The notes under the pieces are model-generated. The model was not told where the DNA came from. It saw nothing but the letters and a program-made list of their open reading frames with translations, and searched no databases. This document shows, in pieces, positions 31,540 to 39,690 of a DNA stretch of 39,690 nt. Both the position numbers and the translations under genes were made by a program. Every line of letters starts with the position of its first letter. Positions within the stretch are counted from its first letter, which is position 1. This DNA is from Desulfobacterales bacterium HSG2 (GTDB lineage Bacteria > Desulfobacterota > Desulfobacteria > Desulfobacterales > 4be13), in the NCBI GenBank assembly GCA_030378035.1, contig JAUCGI010000014.1, positions 14,392-54,081 on the forward strand. The letters are read 5' to 3'.

Positions 31540-34500
31540 CTATTTTTGCACTCCTTTCGCCGGGGCGTAGTGCAGAATCGTGCCGCTGTCTCCCACGGCA
31601 AACACATCCAGCCGGGCGCTTCCCCATACGCTGTTGAGAGATCTGTCTGTTCCGCTACTCATTTCCTTCCAGACTGCGCCGTCATAGTGCAGAATGATGC
31701 CTTTGTCTCCTGCGGCAAAGACATCCCCGGCGGAAGTTCCCCACACAGCCTCAATATAAAGCACAGAACTCTCCGTGCCGCTGCTCATCTCACGCCAGGC
31801 GGTTCCGTCATAGTGCAGGATGATGCCGGAGGCCCCGACGGCAAACACGTCCGTGCCGGAACTTCCCCACACGGAGTGAAGATTTCTGTCTGTCCCGCTT
31901 TCCATAAGTCGCCATTCTGTCCCGTCATAATGTAGGATCACACCGCCGTAACCCACGCCGAACACATCCGCATCCGGACTCACCCACAGGGCGGTGATGT
32001 CATCCCTGCCGCCGGAGTCGTACACCTTTTCCCATCCCGCGCCGTCATAGTGAAGGATGACGCCCGAACCTGCCGCAAAGACATCGCTCCCGGAACTTCC
32101 CCGGACCGCATTCAGGCTTTTGTCCGTGGGATTTTTCATGGCACTCCATCCTGCTCCGTTGTAATGCAGAATCGCAGCGTCATATCCGACTGCGAAGACA
32201 TCCGTTCCGGAGCTTCCCCACACGCCTTCGAGAAGCACGGATTCCGCCAGGCCGTGGTGCATCTCCGCCCATTCTGTCCCGTCATAATGAAGAATTGTGC
32301 CCCGCCATCCCACCGCGAACACGTCCGAATATCCGCTTCCCCACACATCCCTGAGATTGTATCCGACGGGTACTTCCTGCCGGTGCCAGGCCATTCTGTC
32401 GGCAATGATGAGTTCCGCAACGGCGGGTGTGCCGAGGGATGCGCCGCCGCCGGGTTCTGAGAGCATAAGACCTACGAGGTTTTCAAAACCTCGTAGGTCT
32501 GCTGTGAAGCTCGTCTCACCGTCTCCGAATACAAGCGTATGCTTTTCTGACAACTGATCACCGGCAACTGACAACTGACAAGTGACTTCCCCGCTGCTGC
32601 TTCCTGTGCGGATGACGGGCACAGAGAATTCCCCGTCGCTTCCCAGGGCAATATGGCGATCCGTGGTGAACTGAAGGATTCCGGGATCATTGTCGTTCAC
32701 CGTGACAACTGCCTCTGCCGGTGTCCAGCCGTCTGCCGATGCGGTCACGGTGACGGTCTGCGTGCCGTCAATGTCCGGATCATCGGTAAGAGTGATGTCA
32801 AAGGATGCGGACATCTCCCCTGCCGGTATGATGACGCTTTCCGGGACAGCCGCCTCGGTTATATCATCGGAATGAAGGGCTATGCTCAGATCATAAACCG
32901 GGGTTCCGGGAACGGAGACGGTTCCGGCTTCTGACAGGTTCCCGTCATTTTCAGAGACCTCCTGCGGGACTGCGAGGGCAAGCTCCGGGACCTCGTTGTC
33001 ATTTACGGAAACTGAGGCTGAGGCTGATGTCCAGTTTTCCACGGATGCGTTCACGCCTGCGGGCTGTGTGCCGCCAAATTCGGTGTCATCTGTTACGGAC
33101 AGGGTGAATTCGGCTGCGGTTTCGCCTGCCGGGATGGTGACAGACATGAGACCTGCGGGGTTTTGGAAACCCCGCAGGTCTAATTTTACGGCAACATCCT
33201 TTCCCGCAGGCTCGCTCATGGAAACAACACCGCTTATGGTTTCATCCCCTTCATCCGCTGTTTCGGGAAGGCTCAGGCTCAGAACAGCGGTCTCATTGTC
33301 CGTAATCCGGATTTCGGTTCTGCCGCCGTTGAGGTATTTGTCCCCGGGGGCTGTGGCGATCACGGCAACGGTCTGTGTGCCGTCCGTGAGGTCGTCATCG
33401 GAAACATGCAGCTCAAAGGGAACCGAGGTTTGGCCCGCGGGGATGGTGACAGATGCGGGAACCGTGACCTCGGTTGTGTCGAAGGAGGTCATTTTCACTG
33501 CAAGATCAGTTTCACGGGGAGCGGGAATCCGCACTGTTCCCGGCAAAATGCCTGCGCCTTCGGCTGCGGTTTCGGGAATCGTCACGGTGAAGGCTGAATA
33601 ATGGCAGATGACACCGTCAATACCGGCAAAAAAGACATCCCCGCCGGAATTCCCGTGAACCCCTTGATAAAAGGCAGACTCATCCATGACTGTCCATTTT
33701 ATGCCGTCATAGTACAGAATGTAAGGAGTTCCGACGGCAAAGACATCGGTTCCGGAATTTCCCCAGACATCATGGAAATCCAATGTAAGATTTATATGTT
33801 CTGTTATTCCGCTGTCCATGGGAATCCATACTGAGCCGTCGTAACAGAGGATAGTCTCGTTACGCCCCACGGCAAAGGCCCGGGTCATGCCCTGTTCCAT
33901 ATTCCCGGATATCCACACCCCCATGAGATCATTCTCCGTTCCGCTGTTCATGGGGATCCATCCTGATCTGTCGCGGCGAAGGATGGTCCCGGAATTTCCC
34001 ACGGCAAAGATTTCCGGTTTCACGCCGATTTCTCCCGGAATGCCCCACACACTGTTGATATCCGCATCCGTGCCGCTGTCCTCCTGTGTCCATGCCGACC
34101 CGTCATAATACAGTACGGTTCCCTCATTGCCCACAACATAAATGTCAGATGCGGAAGTCCCCCATATATCATTCAGTTGCCTGTCAGTGACAATTTCCGT
34201 CTTATGCCAGTCAGTGCCGTCAAAATGAAGGATGATTCCGGTTTCGCCCACGGCAAATATTTCCTGTGCGGACGGAATCCCGGAAGGAGAGGAAGGTGGG
34301 GCCCACACACTGTTCAGGCTCATCTGCCAGTCCGTGCCGGCTGCTGTCCTGTGCCAGTCCGTGCCGTCATAACGGAGAATTGCCCCGTTGTTGCCCACGG
34401 CAACCGCATCCCGGACAGAACCGGTCTGATCCGACATGTTCCGGATACCCGTGAAATCAATATTCTCATACAGTTCCATGGGTTTCCATTGCACACCGTC

Positions 34501-37500
34501 ATAGCGCAGGATGACACCATCATGACCCACTGCAAAGGCAATGGTTTTCTTTCCTTTGCCGCTGTTTTCAGAAGGACATGCCCATACATTTTCGAGCCGT
34601 ACATCCGTGCCGCTTTCCATATTTTCCCATGCCCCGCCGTCATAATGCAGTATCAGTCCTTCAACTCCCACCGCAAAAACATCGGTTTCGGTTCCTCCCA
34701 TCCCTCGGAGCATTCTGTCGGTTCCGCTGTCCATGGGCATCCATGTTTTGCCGTCATAATGAACAATGGTCCCTTCATATCCCACGGCAAATATCTCGTA
34801 TCCGTGTCCGTTTTCAGCCGGGCGGCCCCACACATCCATAAGATACCGATCGGTCCCGCTTTCCATCTGTGTCCATGCTGTTCCGTCATAATGAAGGATC
34901 GTGCCGGCTTCTCCAACGGCATAAACTTTGAATCCGAATCTGTTTTCAGCAGGATGCCCCCACACACTGTCAAGCCATCTGCCTGTGCCGCTCTCCATGA
35001 AGGTCCATGTCCCGCCGTCATAGTGGAGGATCGAGCCGTCTCGTCCCACGGCAAAGAAATTGTTTTCCGAACTCCCCCATATACCATCAATTACTCCCAC
35101 ATCGCTGTCCGCCAGGGTCCATGCCGTGCCGTCATAGTGCAGAATCGAGCCGCCTGACTGGCTCACGGCAAACACGCCGGTTCCCGACCCGTTTTCAGTG
35201 GGATATCCCCATACGTCTGTCAACCATTCCGTGGTATTGGCGCCGCTTTCCATAAGTGTCCATGCCATTCCGTCATAATAAAGGATTGCGCCCCATCTGC
35301 CCACGGTAAAAATATTGGTTTCCGAATTTCCCCATATACCAAGAAAATTTGAAGAGATGTGCATCATGTCCAGTTTTCTGTCCGTGTCCCGGACACGGAC
35401 ATCTGCTTTGCCGGATGTCCAGTCTGCCGAGGATGCCCGGAGGGTGACGGTTCGGTCTCTGTCCGGAATCGCATCTTCCATGACGGTCAGGTCAAATGCC
35501 GCGGATGTCTGTCCCGCGGGGATGACGACAGCATGGGGAGCCGTCAGTTCGGAAGGAACCTGGGAGAGGATGGAAACAGTGACATCAGACGGATACGGCT
35601 CTGAAAGTGAGACCGTTCCAGCGGCCTTCATCGTGCCGTCGCCTTCTGTCACCTTTTCCGGAACAGTGAGGAAAAGAACATACCTGTCGTTGTCCGCCAC
35701 CTGTGTGACCGCGCTGCCGGATGTCCAGCCTTCCACGGATGCGGTGACGGTCGCGGTCTGAATGTCATCAATATCCCTGTCATCTGTAATGCCCATGTCA
35801 AAGGCGATGCCGGTCTGGCCCGCCGGGACAATGACCCGGAGCGGAACCGTGACTGCTGCGGTGTTATCCGAATGCAATGACACGGCAACATCTTTTTCCG
35901 CAACCAGGGAAATGCAGCCTGATTCCGCTCCGGGTTCGCACAACAGTATCTCCCCGGTCAGGACATCGTTTCCCTCTTTTGCATCCGGGGGCAGGCGCAG
36001 TCTGATTTCAGCGATCTCATCATCATCAGTGCGGACAATGACTTTTCCGGAAAAATAACCGTCAGCGGACGCGGTGACGGAAACATACCGGGAGCCGTCC
36101 CGAAGCAGATCATCCCCGATGCTGATATCAAAGAAGACCGAAGTTTCTCCGGCCGGAATGACAACGGTATCCGGCACGGCAATCTCCGACATGTCATCGG
36201 AAACCAAGCTCACCGGGACATCCTCTGCCGGAGCATATTTCACACGGACTTCTCCCCGCGCAGTTCCGCTCCCTTCTTTCACGTTTTCCGGAAGAACCGG
36301 TCCGACTGCAAAATAGCGGTAGCCCAGGACAGCACCGCCCCCGAATTGCAAATGCCCTCCTGAAACAAACAGTTCCGATCCGGGAAGACTGCCCGCAGGT
36401 GAAGAAAAAGTTTCCTTTGTAAAACTTTCCACACGGGTCCATGCCTCGCCGTCATAGTGCAGGATGACGCCATTATCCCCTGTGGCAAAAACCTCGGTTC
36501 CGAGCCTGTTTTTTTCCGGATGCCCCCATACACCCCGGAGATGGTCTTTCATGCCGCTGTCCGCCTGTTTCCATGCCTTGCCGTCATAGTGCAGGATCGT
36601 TCCGAAAAGTCCCACTGCAAAGACTTCAAAACCGAGCCTGTTCTCAGCCGGATGTCCCCACACACCATTGAGATAGTTTCCCGTGCCGCTGTCCATCTGC
36701 TTCCACTCCTCACCGTCATAGTGCAGGATGACACCTTTCCAACCCACGGCAAAAACCTCGGTTACGGGGCGATTTTCATCATGATAACCCCATACGTCAC
36801 AGAGATTCAGTTTCGTACCGCTGTCCATAGGTGACCACGCCTCTCCGTCATAATGCAGGATCGTACCGGGGCCTCCCACCGCAAAGATTTCAGGTCCGGG
36901 ACGATTTTCAGCCGGATGTCCCCATATTCCCCCGAGGTCTTGTTTTGTGCCGCTTTCCATCTGCATCCATGCGTCCCCGTCATGGTGCAGAATCGCACCT
37001 GATGCTCCCACAACAAAGAATTCGGAATGGTTTTCAGCCGGATATTCCCATATATCCAGGAAGTTGTCGAAGTCACTGAAATCGCCTGCCGGTGCCCATG
37101 CGCTGCCGTCATGATGCATGATCACGCCGCTGCCCGGGACAAGCGCTGTCCCCCCCACGGCAAAGAGATGGGATGCGGAACTCCCCCGCACCTGATAAAA
37201 ATCGTCGCACATGCCGCCTCTCAGAATCGTCTGGCGGCTCCCGTCATAATGCATAATTGTGCCGCATTCTCCCACGGCAAAGATATCATATCCGGACCTG
37301 TTTTCAGCAGGAAGCCCCCACACACCGTTGAGAAAAACCCTTGAATCAAATTCCTCAGGCGTCCATTCCGCACCGTCATGGTGCAACAGGCTGATGTCAT
37401 GGCTATACAGATTTCTCCCCGAGGCAAAGACATCGCTTCCGGAGCCCCATAAGTCAAAAAGGAAAACAGCCGAATCGTTGTAACTCCGTGTCCATTCCCT

Positions 37501-38163
37501 GCCATCGTAGTGCAGGATTATACCTGGCAAAAAGCCAACAGCAAAGACATCGGTTCCGGAACTGCCCCATACACCTGTGAGGCGTGAATTTGTGCCGCTG
37601 TTCATGGATATCCATCCGGAGCCGGCATAGTGCAGGATCAAGCCGTTTTTCCCCACGGCAAAGACATCGGTTCCGTTATTTCCCCATACAGCGAGGATAT
37701 CTTTGTCCGTGCCGCTGTTCATCCGGGTCCACTGCTTTCCGTCATAGTGCAGGATGACACCGCCGTCCCCCACGGCAAACACATCAGACCCGGAAACGCC
37801 CCACACGCTGTTGAACCAGGCATCCGAACCGCTGTCCATGGGTGTCCATTCTTTGCCGTCATAGCGGATGATCGTGCCACCGCCGCCCACGGCAAAAATG
37901 TCGTCCGCGGAGCTTCCCCAGATGCCCCGGAGTTCAAAATAAGTGCCGCTCTCCATGAGTGTCAGGGTTTCGCCGTCATAATGCAGGATGGTCCCGCTCT
38001 GGCCCACGACATACACATTCTCAGCGGACGTGCCCCAGACATCGTAAAGGGTCTCGATGCCGGTGATGAACGGGATCATGGGGTACTTCCGGGCATGGGC
38101 CGCCTGGATGAAAATAAGGATGATGATGAATACAATGATCTGAAACAATGCTGTCTTTTTCAT
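31540..38163 (-). CDS. Giant exported propeller-repeat / Calx-beta protein
   Basis: A 2207-aa secreted or surface protein. Signal peptide 1-22 (TALFQIIVFIIILIFIQAAHA). About 33 imperfect units of about 40-46 aa with the core VWGSSGTDVFAVG, then GTILHYDG, then W-M-SGT. They lie in three blocks (about 30-610, 930-1520, 1920-2207) and probably form beta-propellers. Between the blocks are three (about 624-930) and four (about 1524-1920) Calx-beta-like domains (VTVPASVTIPAGQTS, VTVTASADGWT, V-VNDND), as in calcium-binding adhesins. About ten units carry a six-residue PAEN-type extension. AAGGAGA lies 7-8 bases before the Met at 38163; the frame upstream to 38250 is not preferred. Two palindromic inserts and one heptamer repeat are coding. 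Confidence 0.9.
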   Translation of the reverse strand: MKKTALFQIIVFIIILIFIQAAHARKYPMIPFITGIETLYDVWGTSAENVYVVGQSGTILHYDGETLTLMESGTYFELRGIWGSSADDIFAVGGGGTIIRYDGKEWTPMDSGSDAWFNSVWGVSGSDVFAVGDGGVILHYDGKQWTRMNSGTDKDILAVWGNNGTDVFAVGKNGLILHYAGSGWISMNSGTNSRLTGVWGSSGTDVFAVGFLPGIILHYDGREWTRSYNDSAVFLFDLWGSGSDVFASGRNLYSHDISLLHHDGAEWTPEEFDSRVFLNGVWGLPAENRSGYDIFAVGECGTIMHYDGSRQTILRGGMCDDFYQVRGSSASHLFAVGGTALVPGSGVIMHHDGSAWAPAGDFSDFDNFLDIWEYPAENHSEFFVVGASGAILHHDGDAWMQMESGTKQDLGGIWGHPAENRPGPEIFAVGGPGTILHYDGEAWSPMDSGTKLNLCDVWGYHDENRPVTEVFAVGWKGVILHYDGEEWKQMDSGTGNYLNGVWGHPAENRLGFEVFAVGLFGTILHYDGKAWKQADSGMKDHLRGVWGHPEKNRLGTEVFATGDNGVILHYDGEAWTRVESFTKETFSSPAGSLPGSELFVSGGHLQFGGGAVLGYRYFAVGPVLPENVKEGSGTARGEVRVKYAPAEDVPVSLVSDDMSEIAVPDTVVIPAGETSVFFDISIGDDLLRDGSRYVSVTASADGYFSGKVIVRTDDDEIAEIRLRLPPDAKEGNDVLTGEILLCEPGAESGCISLVAEKDVAVSLHSDNTAAVTVPLRVIVPAGQTGIAFDMGITDDRDIDDIQTATVTASVEGWTSGSAVTQVADNDRYVLFLTVPEKVTEGDGTMKAAGTVSLSEPYPSDVTVSILSQVPSELTAPHAVVIPAGQTSAAFDLTVMEDAIPDRDRTVTLRASSADWTSGKADVRVRDTDRKLDMMHISSNFLGIWGNSETNIFTVGRWGAILYYDGMAWTLMESGANTTEWLTDVWGYPTENGSGTGVFAVSQSGGSILHYDGTAWTLADSDVGVIDGIWGSSENNFFAVGRDGSILHYDGGTWTFMESGTGRWLDSVWGHPAENRFGFKVYAVGEAGTILHYDGTAWTQMESGTDRYLMDVWGRPAENGHGYEIFAVGYEGTIVHYDGKTWMPMDSGTDRMLRGMGGTETDVFAVGVEGLILHYDGGAWENMESGTDVRLENVWACPSENSGKGKKTIAFAVGHDGVILRYDGVQWKPMELYENIDFTGIRNMSDQTGSVRDAVAVGNNGAILRYDGTDWHRTAAGTDWQMSLNSVWAPPSSPSGIPSAQEIFAVGETGIILHFDGTDWHKTEIVTDRQLNDIWGTSASDIYVVGNEGTVLYYDGSAWTQEDSGTDADINSVWGIPGEIGVKPEIFAVGNSGTILRRDRSGWIPMNSGTENDLMGVWISGNMEQGMTRAFAVGRNETILCYDGSVWIPMDSGITEHINLTLDFHDVWGNSGTDVFAVGTPYILYYDGIKWTVMDESAFYQGVHGNSGGDVFFAGIDGVICHYSAFTVTIPETAAEGAGILPGTVRIPAPRETDLAVKMTSFDTTEVTVPASVTIPAGQTSVPFELHVSDDDLTDGTQTVAVIATAPGDKYLNGGRTEIRITDNETAVLSLSLPETADEGDETISGVVSMSEPAGKDVAVKLDLRGFQNPAGLMSVTIPAGETAAEFTLSVTDDTEFGGTQPAGVNASVENWTSASASVSVNDNEVPELALAVPQEVSENDGNLSEAGTVSVPGTPVYDLSIALHSDDITEAAVPESVIIPAGEMSASFDITLTDDPDIDGTQTVTVTASADGWTPAEAVVTVNDNDPGILQFTTDRHIALGSDGEFSVPVIRTGSSSGEVTCQLSVAGDQLSEKHTLVFGDGETSFTADLRGFENLVGLMLSEPGGGASLGTPAVAELIIADRMAWHRQEVPVGYNLRDVWGSGYSDVFAVGWRGTILHYDGTEWAEMHHGLAESVLLEGVWGSSGTDVFAVGYDAAILHYNGAGWSAMKNPTDKSLNAVRGSSGSDVFAAGSGVILHYDGAGWEKVYDSGGRDDITALWVSPDADVFGVGYGGVILHYDGTEWRLMESGTDRNLHSVWGSSGTDVFAVGASGIILHYDGTAWREMSSGTESSVLYIEAVWGTSAGDVFAAGDKGIILHYDGAVWKEMSSGTDRSLNSVWGSARLDVFAVGDSGTILHYAPAKGVQK
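32468..32500. repeat. In-frame palindromic insert (giant gene, copy 1)
   Basis: A 33-bp palindrome identical to 27508-27540, read in the same frame as DLRGFENLVGL. It lies in the last Calx-beta-like domain before the third propeller block. Confidence 0.88.
32549..32581. repeat. In-frame CAACTGA-type repeat (giant gene)
   Basis: CAACTGATCACCGGCAACTG then ACAACTGACA, encoding CQLSVAGDQLS on the minus strand. Same class as 28125-28157 and 10240-10290. Confidence 0.55.
33149..33181. repeat. In-frame palindromic insert (giant gene, GC-rich variant)
   Basis: Arms AGACCTGCGGGGTTTT and GAAACCCCGCAGGTCT around one G, encoding DLRGFQNPAGL in the same frame as the other two. It lies where the neighbouring Calx-beta domains have S-D-T/I-T-E-(V/A)-T-V-P, so it replaced or displaced about ten residues of the domain. 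The arm changes are largely compensatory (C/G pairs replacing A/T). Confidence 0.82.
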
Positions 38164-38265
38164 GGGAAAATCTCCTTTTAATTTTGTTTTGCACAGTGCA
38201 GAAAAGCCTGCTCTGTCCATTGTTGCCATAAGCCTACCTGATTCCGGCATAACTCATCCTGTCAC

Positions 38266-38540
38266 GCTCCCGGGGGATTGCCAAATCCCCCGGCATGGCT
38301 CACTCCTCAATCCACGCTCCCGGGGGATTGCCAAATCCCCCGGCATGGATTACTCCCCTCACGCTCCCGGGGAATTGCCAAATCCCCCGGCATGGCTCAC
38401 TCCTCAATCCACGCTCCCGGGGGATTGCCAAATCCCCCGGCATGGATTACTCCCTTCACGCTCCCGAGGGATTGCCAACCCCCCCGACATGGCCCGCTCC
38501 CCTCTCTGCTCCCGGGGGATTGTCAAATCCCACGGAATGG
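38266..38540. repeat. Hairpin array, six units, 5' of the giant gene
   Basis: Copies of GCTCCCGGGGGATTGCCAAA followed by TCCCCCGGCAT start at 38266, 38316, 38363, 38413, 38460 and 38508. Spacing alternates 50/47 bp. Two linker types alternate in the middle (GGCTCACTCCTCAATCCAC and GGATTACTCCCCTCAC). The end copy at 38508 is degenerate. The array occupies the gap between the second ATPase gene and the giant gene start. Confidence 0.9.
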
Positions 38541-38600
38541 CCCGGATTTGCCAATCCGGCCTGAGCTTTAAAAGGACATGACAGACTCTGAAAGGACGGC

Positions 38601-39690
38601 TCACGGCTTTTCCAGCCATCTTTTGTCGCTCGTCCAGGCAATTCCGTGTTTTTTCAGATACACAAGCGTGTTCTTGAAAAATCCGCTCGCAGAAAAGACG
38701 AACAGCACCGTTTTGTCCAGATTTTCAAGCCTCATTAGCTCCTCCGCCTTTTTCACAAAATCCTTCGCATCTTTCACACTGAATTTCACCTTCCGGTTTT
38801 TCACCTCCCAGATCAGCGAATGCTCATCCTTCCCCGCCCTGGCAAGAATGTCGGCCTGGAATTCCGGCTCGTGCAGGGGCGGGGTGTGATACGACCACAC
38901 ATTCCCATATTCGACAAATTTAAAGTCGTCCGGCAGGTTCCGCACTGTCGCTCCGAACAACGCATTGTCTTTGTGAGCCTCATGCCTGAGATTGTGGATG
39001 ATCACAAACTCGGCAAATGCCCCCTTGTAACGTCCGTATTCTCCCCGGAGCCGTTTGTTGTTCCCGATCAGTTTTTCCGCCAGGGCCTTGTACTCCCCTG
39101 TGATCTCTTTCGGATCAAAAGTTTCGATCTCATCGGCATACACCCCCCGGAACACCTTGTCAAAAATGTTGTCGGGGACCCCCCGGTAGTAAAAATTGCT
39201 GGCTCCCTGCTCAATAATGTCGGCGTTCACCAGGATTTTCAGTTTCTCCTCAAGCTCCGAGTCGCTCATTTCAGGGGTCAGTTTTTCCCTCAGCTCATCC
39301 CGCCCGACCTCCCTGTTTCTGTGTTTCGACAGATAAAGCACCATCTGCTTCGCATAAATGTCATTCGCCTCCCTCAGCGCGTAGGATATGTATTCCATCC
39401 AGATGGTTTTTATCCGCCCCTCCCTGCTGAGGGTCTCAAACTCCAGGGTTTCAAGCAGACCTTTTTCGGTTGTCAGGTCCTTTCCCGGATATTTGGACCG
39501 GAACAGGGAACTGATGTAAAACGGATTCCCCTCCGTGAGGCCCGCCATGAGAGGGACAGTCTCCTCCGCCACCGGGATGTTCTCCAGAAGGGAATACTTC
39601 AGGATCATCTCCACAGTCTCATCATCGGGAAGTTTTTCAAGATAATGGAACTGAAATCTTCCCGGAAGCATGCCGGACAGGTCCCGGGAA
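38601..39690 (-). CDS. AAA ATPase with C-terminal PD-(D/E)XK-like domain, copy 2 (partial)
   Basis: The C-terminal 363 residues of a paralogue of the protein at 24140-25912. The frame continues off the window edge (upstream residues SRDLSG before MLPGRFQFHYLEKLPDDE). The match runs throughout: PLMAGLTEGNPFY, RADIIEQG-S-NF-YRGV in copy 1 versus NADIIEQGASNFYYRGV here, and the nuclease core FQADILA ... LIWEVKNRK. The ATP-binding part lies outside the window. A six-unit hairpin array lies just beyond its stop codon. Confidence 0.9.
   Translation of the reverse strand, partial: SRDLSGMLPGRFQFHYLEKLPDDETVEMILKYSLLENIPVAEETVPLMAGLTEGNPFYISSLFRSKYPGKDLTTEKGLLETLEFETLSREGRIKTIWMEYISYALREANDIYAKQMVLYLSKHRNREVGRDELREKLTPEMSDSELEEKLKILVNADIIEQGASNFYYRGVPDNIFDKVFRGVYADEIETFDPKEITGEYKALAEKLIGNNKRLRGEYGRYKGAFAEFVIIHNLRHEAHKDNALFGATVRNLPDDFKFVEYGNVWSYHTPPLHEPEFQADILARAGKDEHSLIWEVKNRKVKFSVKDAKDFVKKAEELMRLENLDKTVLFVFSASGFFKNTLVYLKKHGIAWTSDKRWLEKP

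Noticed and set aside
38266-38540. Regular 47-50 bp hairpin repeats as a CRISPR array
   Set aside because: The sequences between hairpins are near-identical and alternate between two types, so they are not spacers.

Overview
The window looks like chromosomal DNA of a repeat-rich Desulfobacterota bacterium, probably a Desulfobacterales or Desulfonema-like sulfate reducer. This is inferred from gene content, not from a marker gene: a hydrogenase-maturation HypA, a menaquinone-type UbiE, a fused TRAP permease remnant, a DUF1178 protein, an SH3/coiled-coil membrane protein, and a secreted CHAT-protease gene near a FecR/CHASE2 pair. No rRNA, tRNA, CRISPR array or phage module was recognised.

The left third (0-12.2 kb) is mostly housekeeping: a 195-aa unknown protein, a dead TRAP permease, a lytic transglycosylase, hypA, asnS, a DUF1178 protein, an SH3-domain membrane protein, ubiE, dnaJ, queD and a solute-binding protein. 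The gaps hold many small non-autonomous elements with terminal inverted repeats. Several keep clear 8-10 bp target duplications, and one sits inside the TRAP gene. Inverted heptamer tracts (TTAAGGG and relatives) lie at gene ends.

The middle (12.6-18.7 kb) carries a DUF4143 ATPase, a 39-codon ORF and a beta-class DNA methyltransferase. These were apparently one compact operon that two related elements have since split. A divergent AAA/PD-(D/E)XK protein follows; its start region looks frameshifted or rewritten by a repeat.

The right half (18.9-39.7 kb) is entirely on the minus strand. It holds a FecR-domain protein translationally coupled to a CHASE2 hybrid histidine kinase, a 590-aa ATPase/nuclease, a 1458-aa secreted protein joining a two-partner-secretion (TPS) domain to TPR and CHAT protease domains, a 222-aa unknown, a ~2200-aa exported protein of ~33 propeller-like repeats with seven Calx-beta-like domains, and a second truncated ATPase/nuclease. 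Hairpin arrays flank the giant gene. 46-bp and related palindromic repeats lie on both sides of the first ATPase gene.

The most interesting material is (i) the element families, whose hairpin arms are complementary hexamer arrays; (ii) a palindrome inserted in frame in two different secreted proteins, encoding DLRGFENLVGL; and (iii) the cluster of envelope sensor, secreted CHAT protease, giant extracellular repeat protein and duplicated ATPase/nuclease. A functional link within that cluster is a hypothesis.
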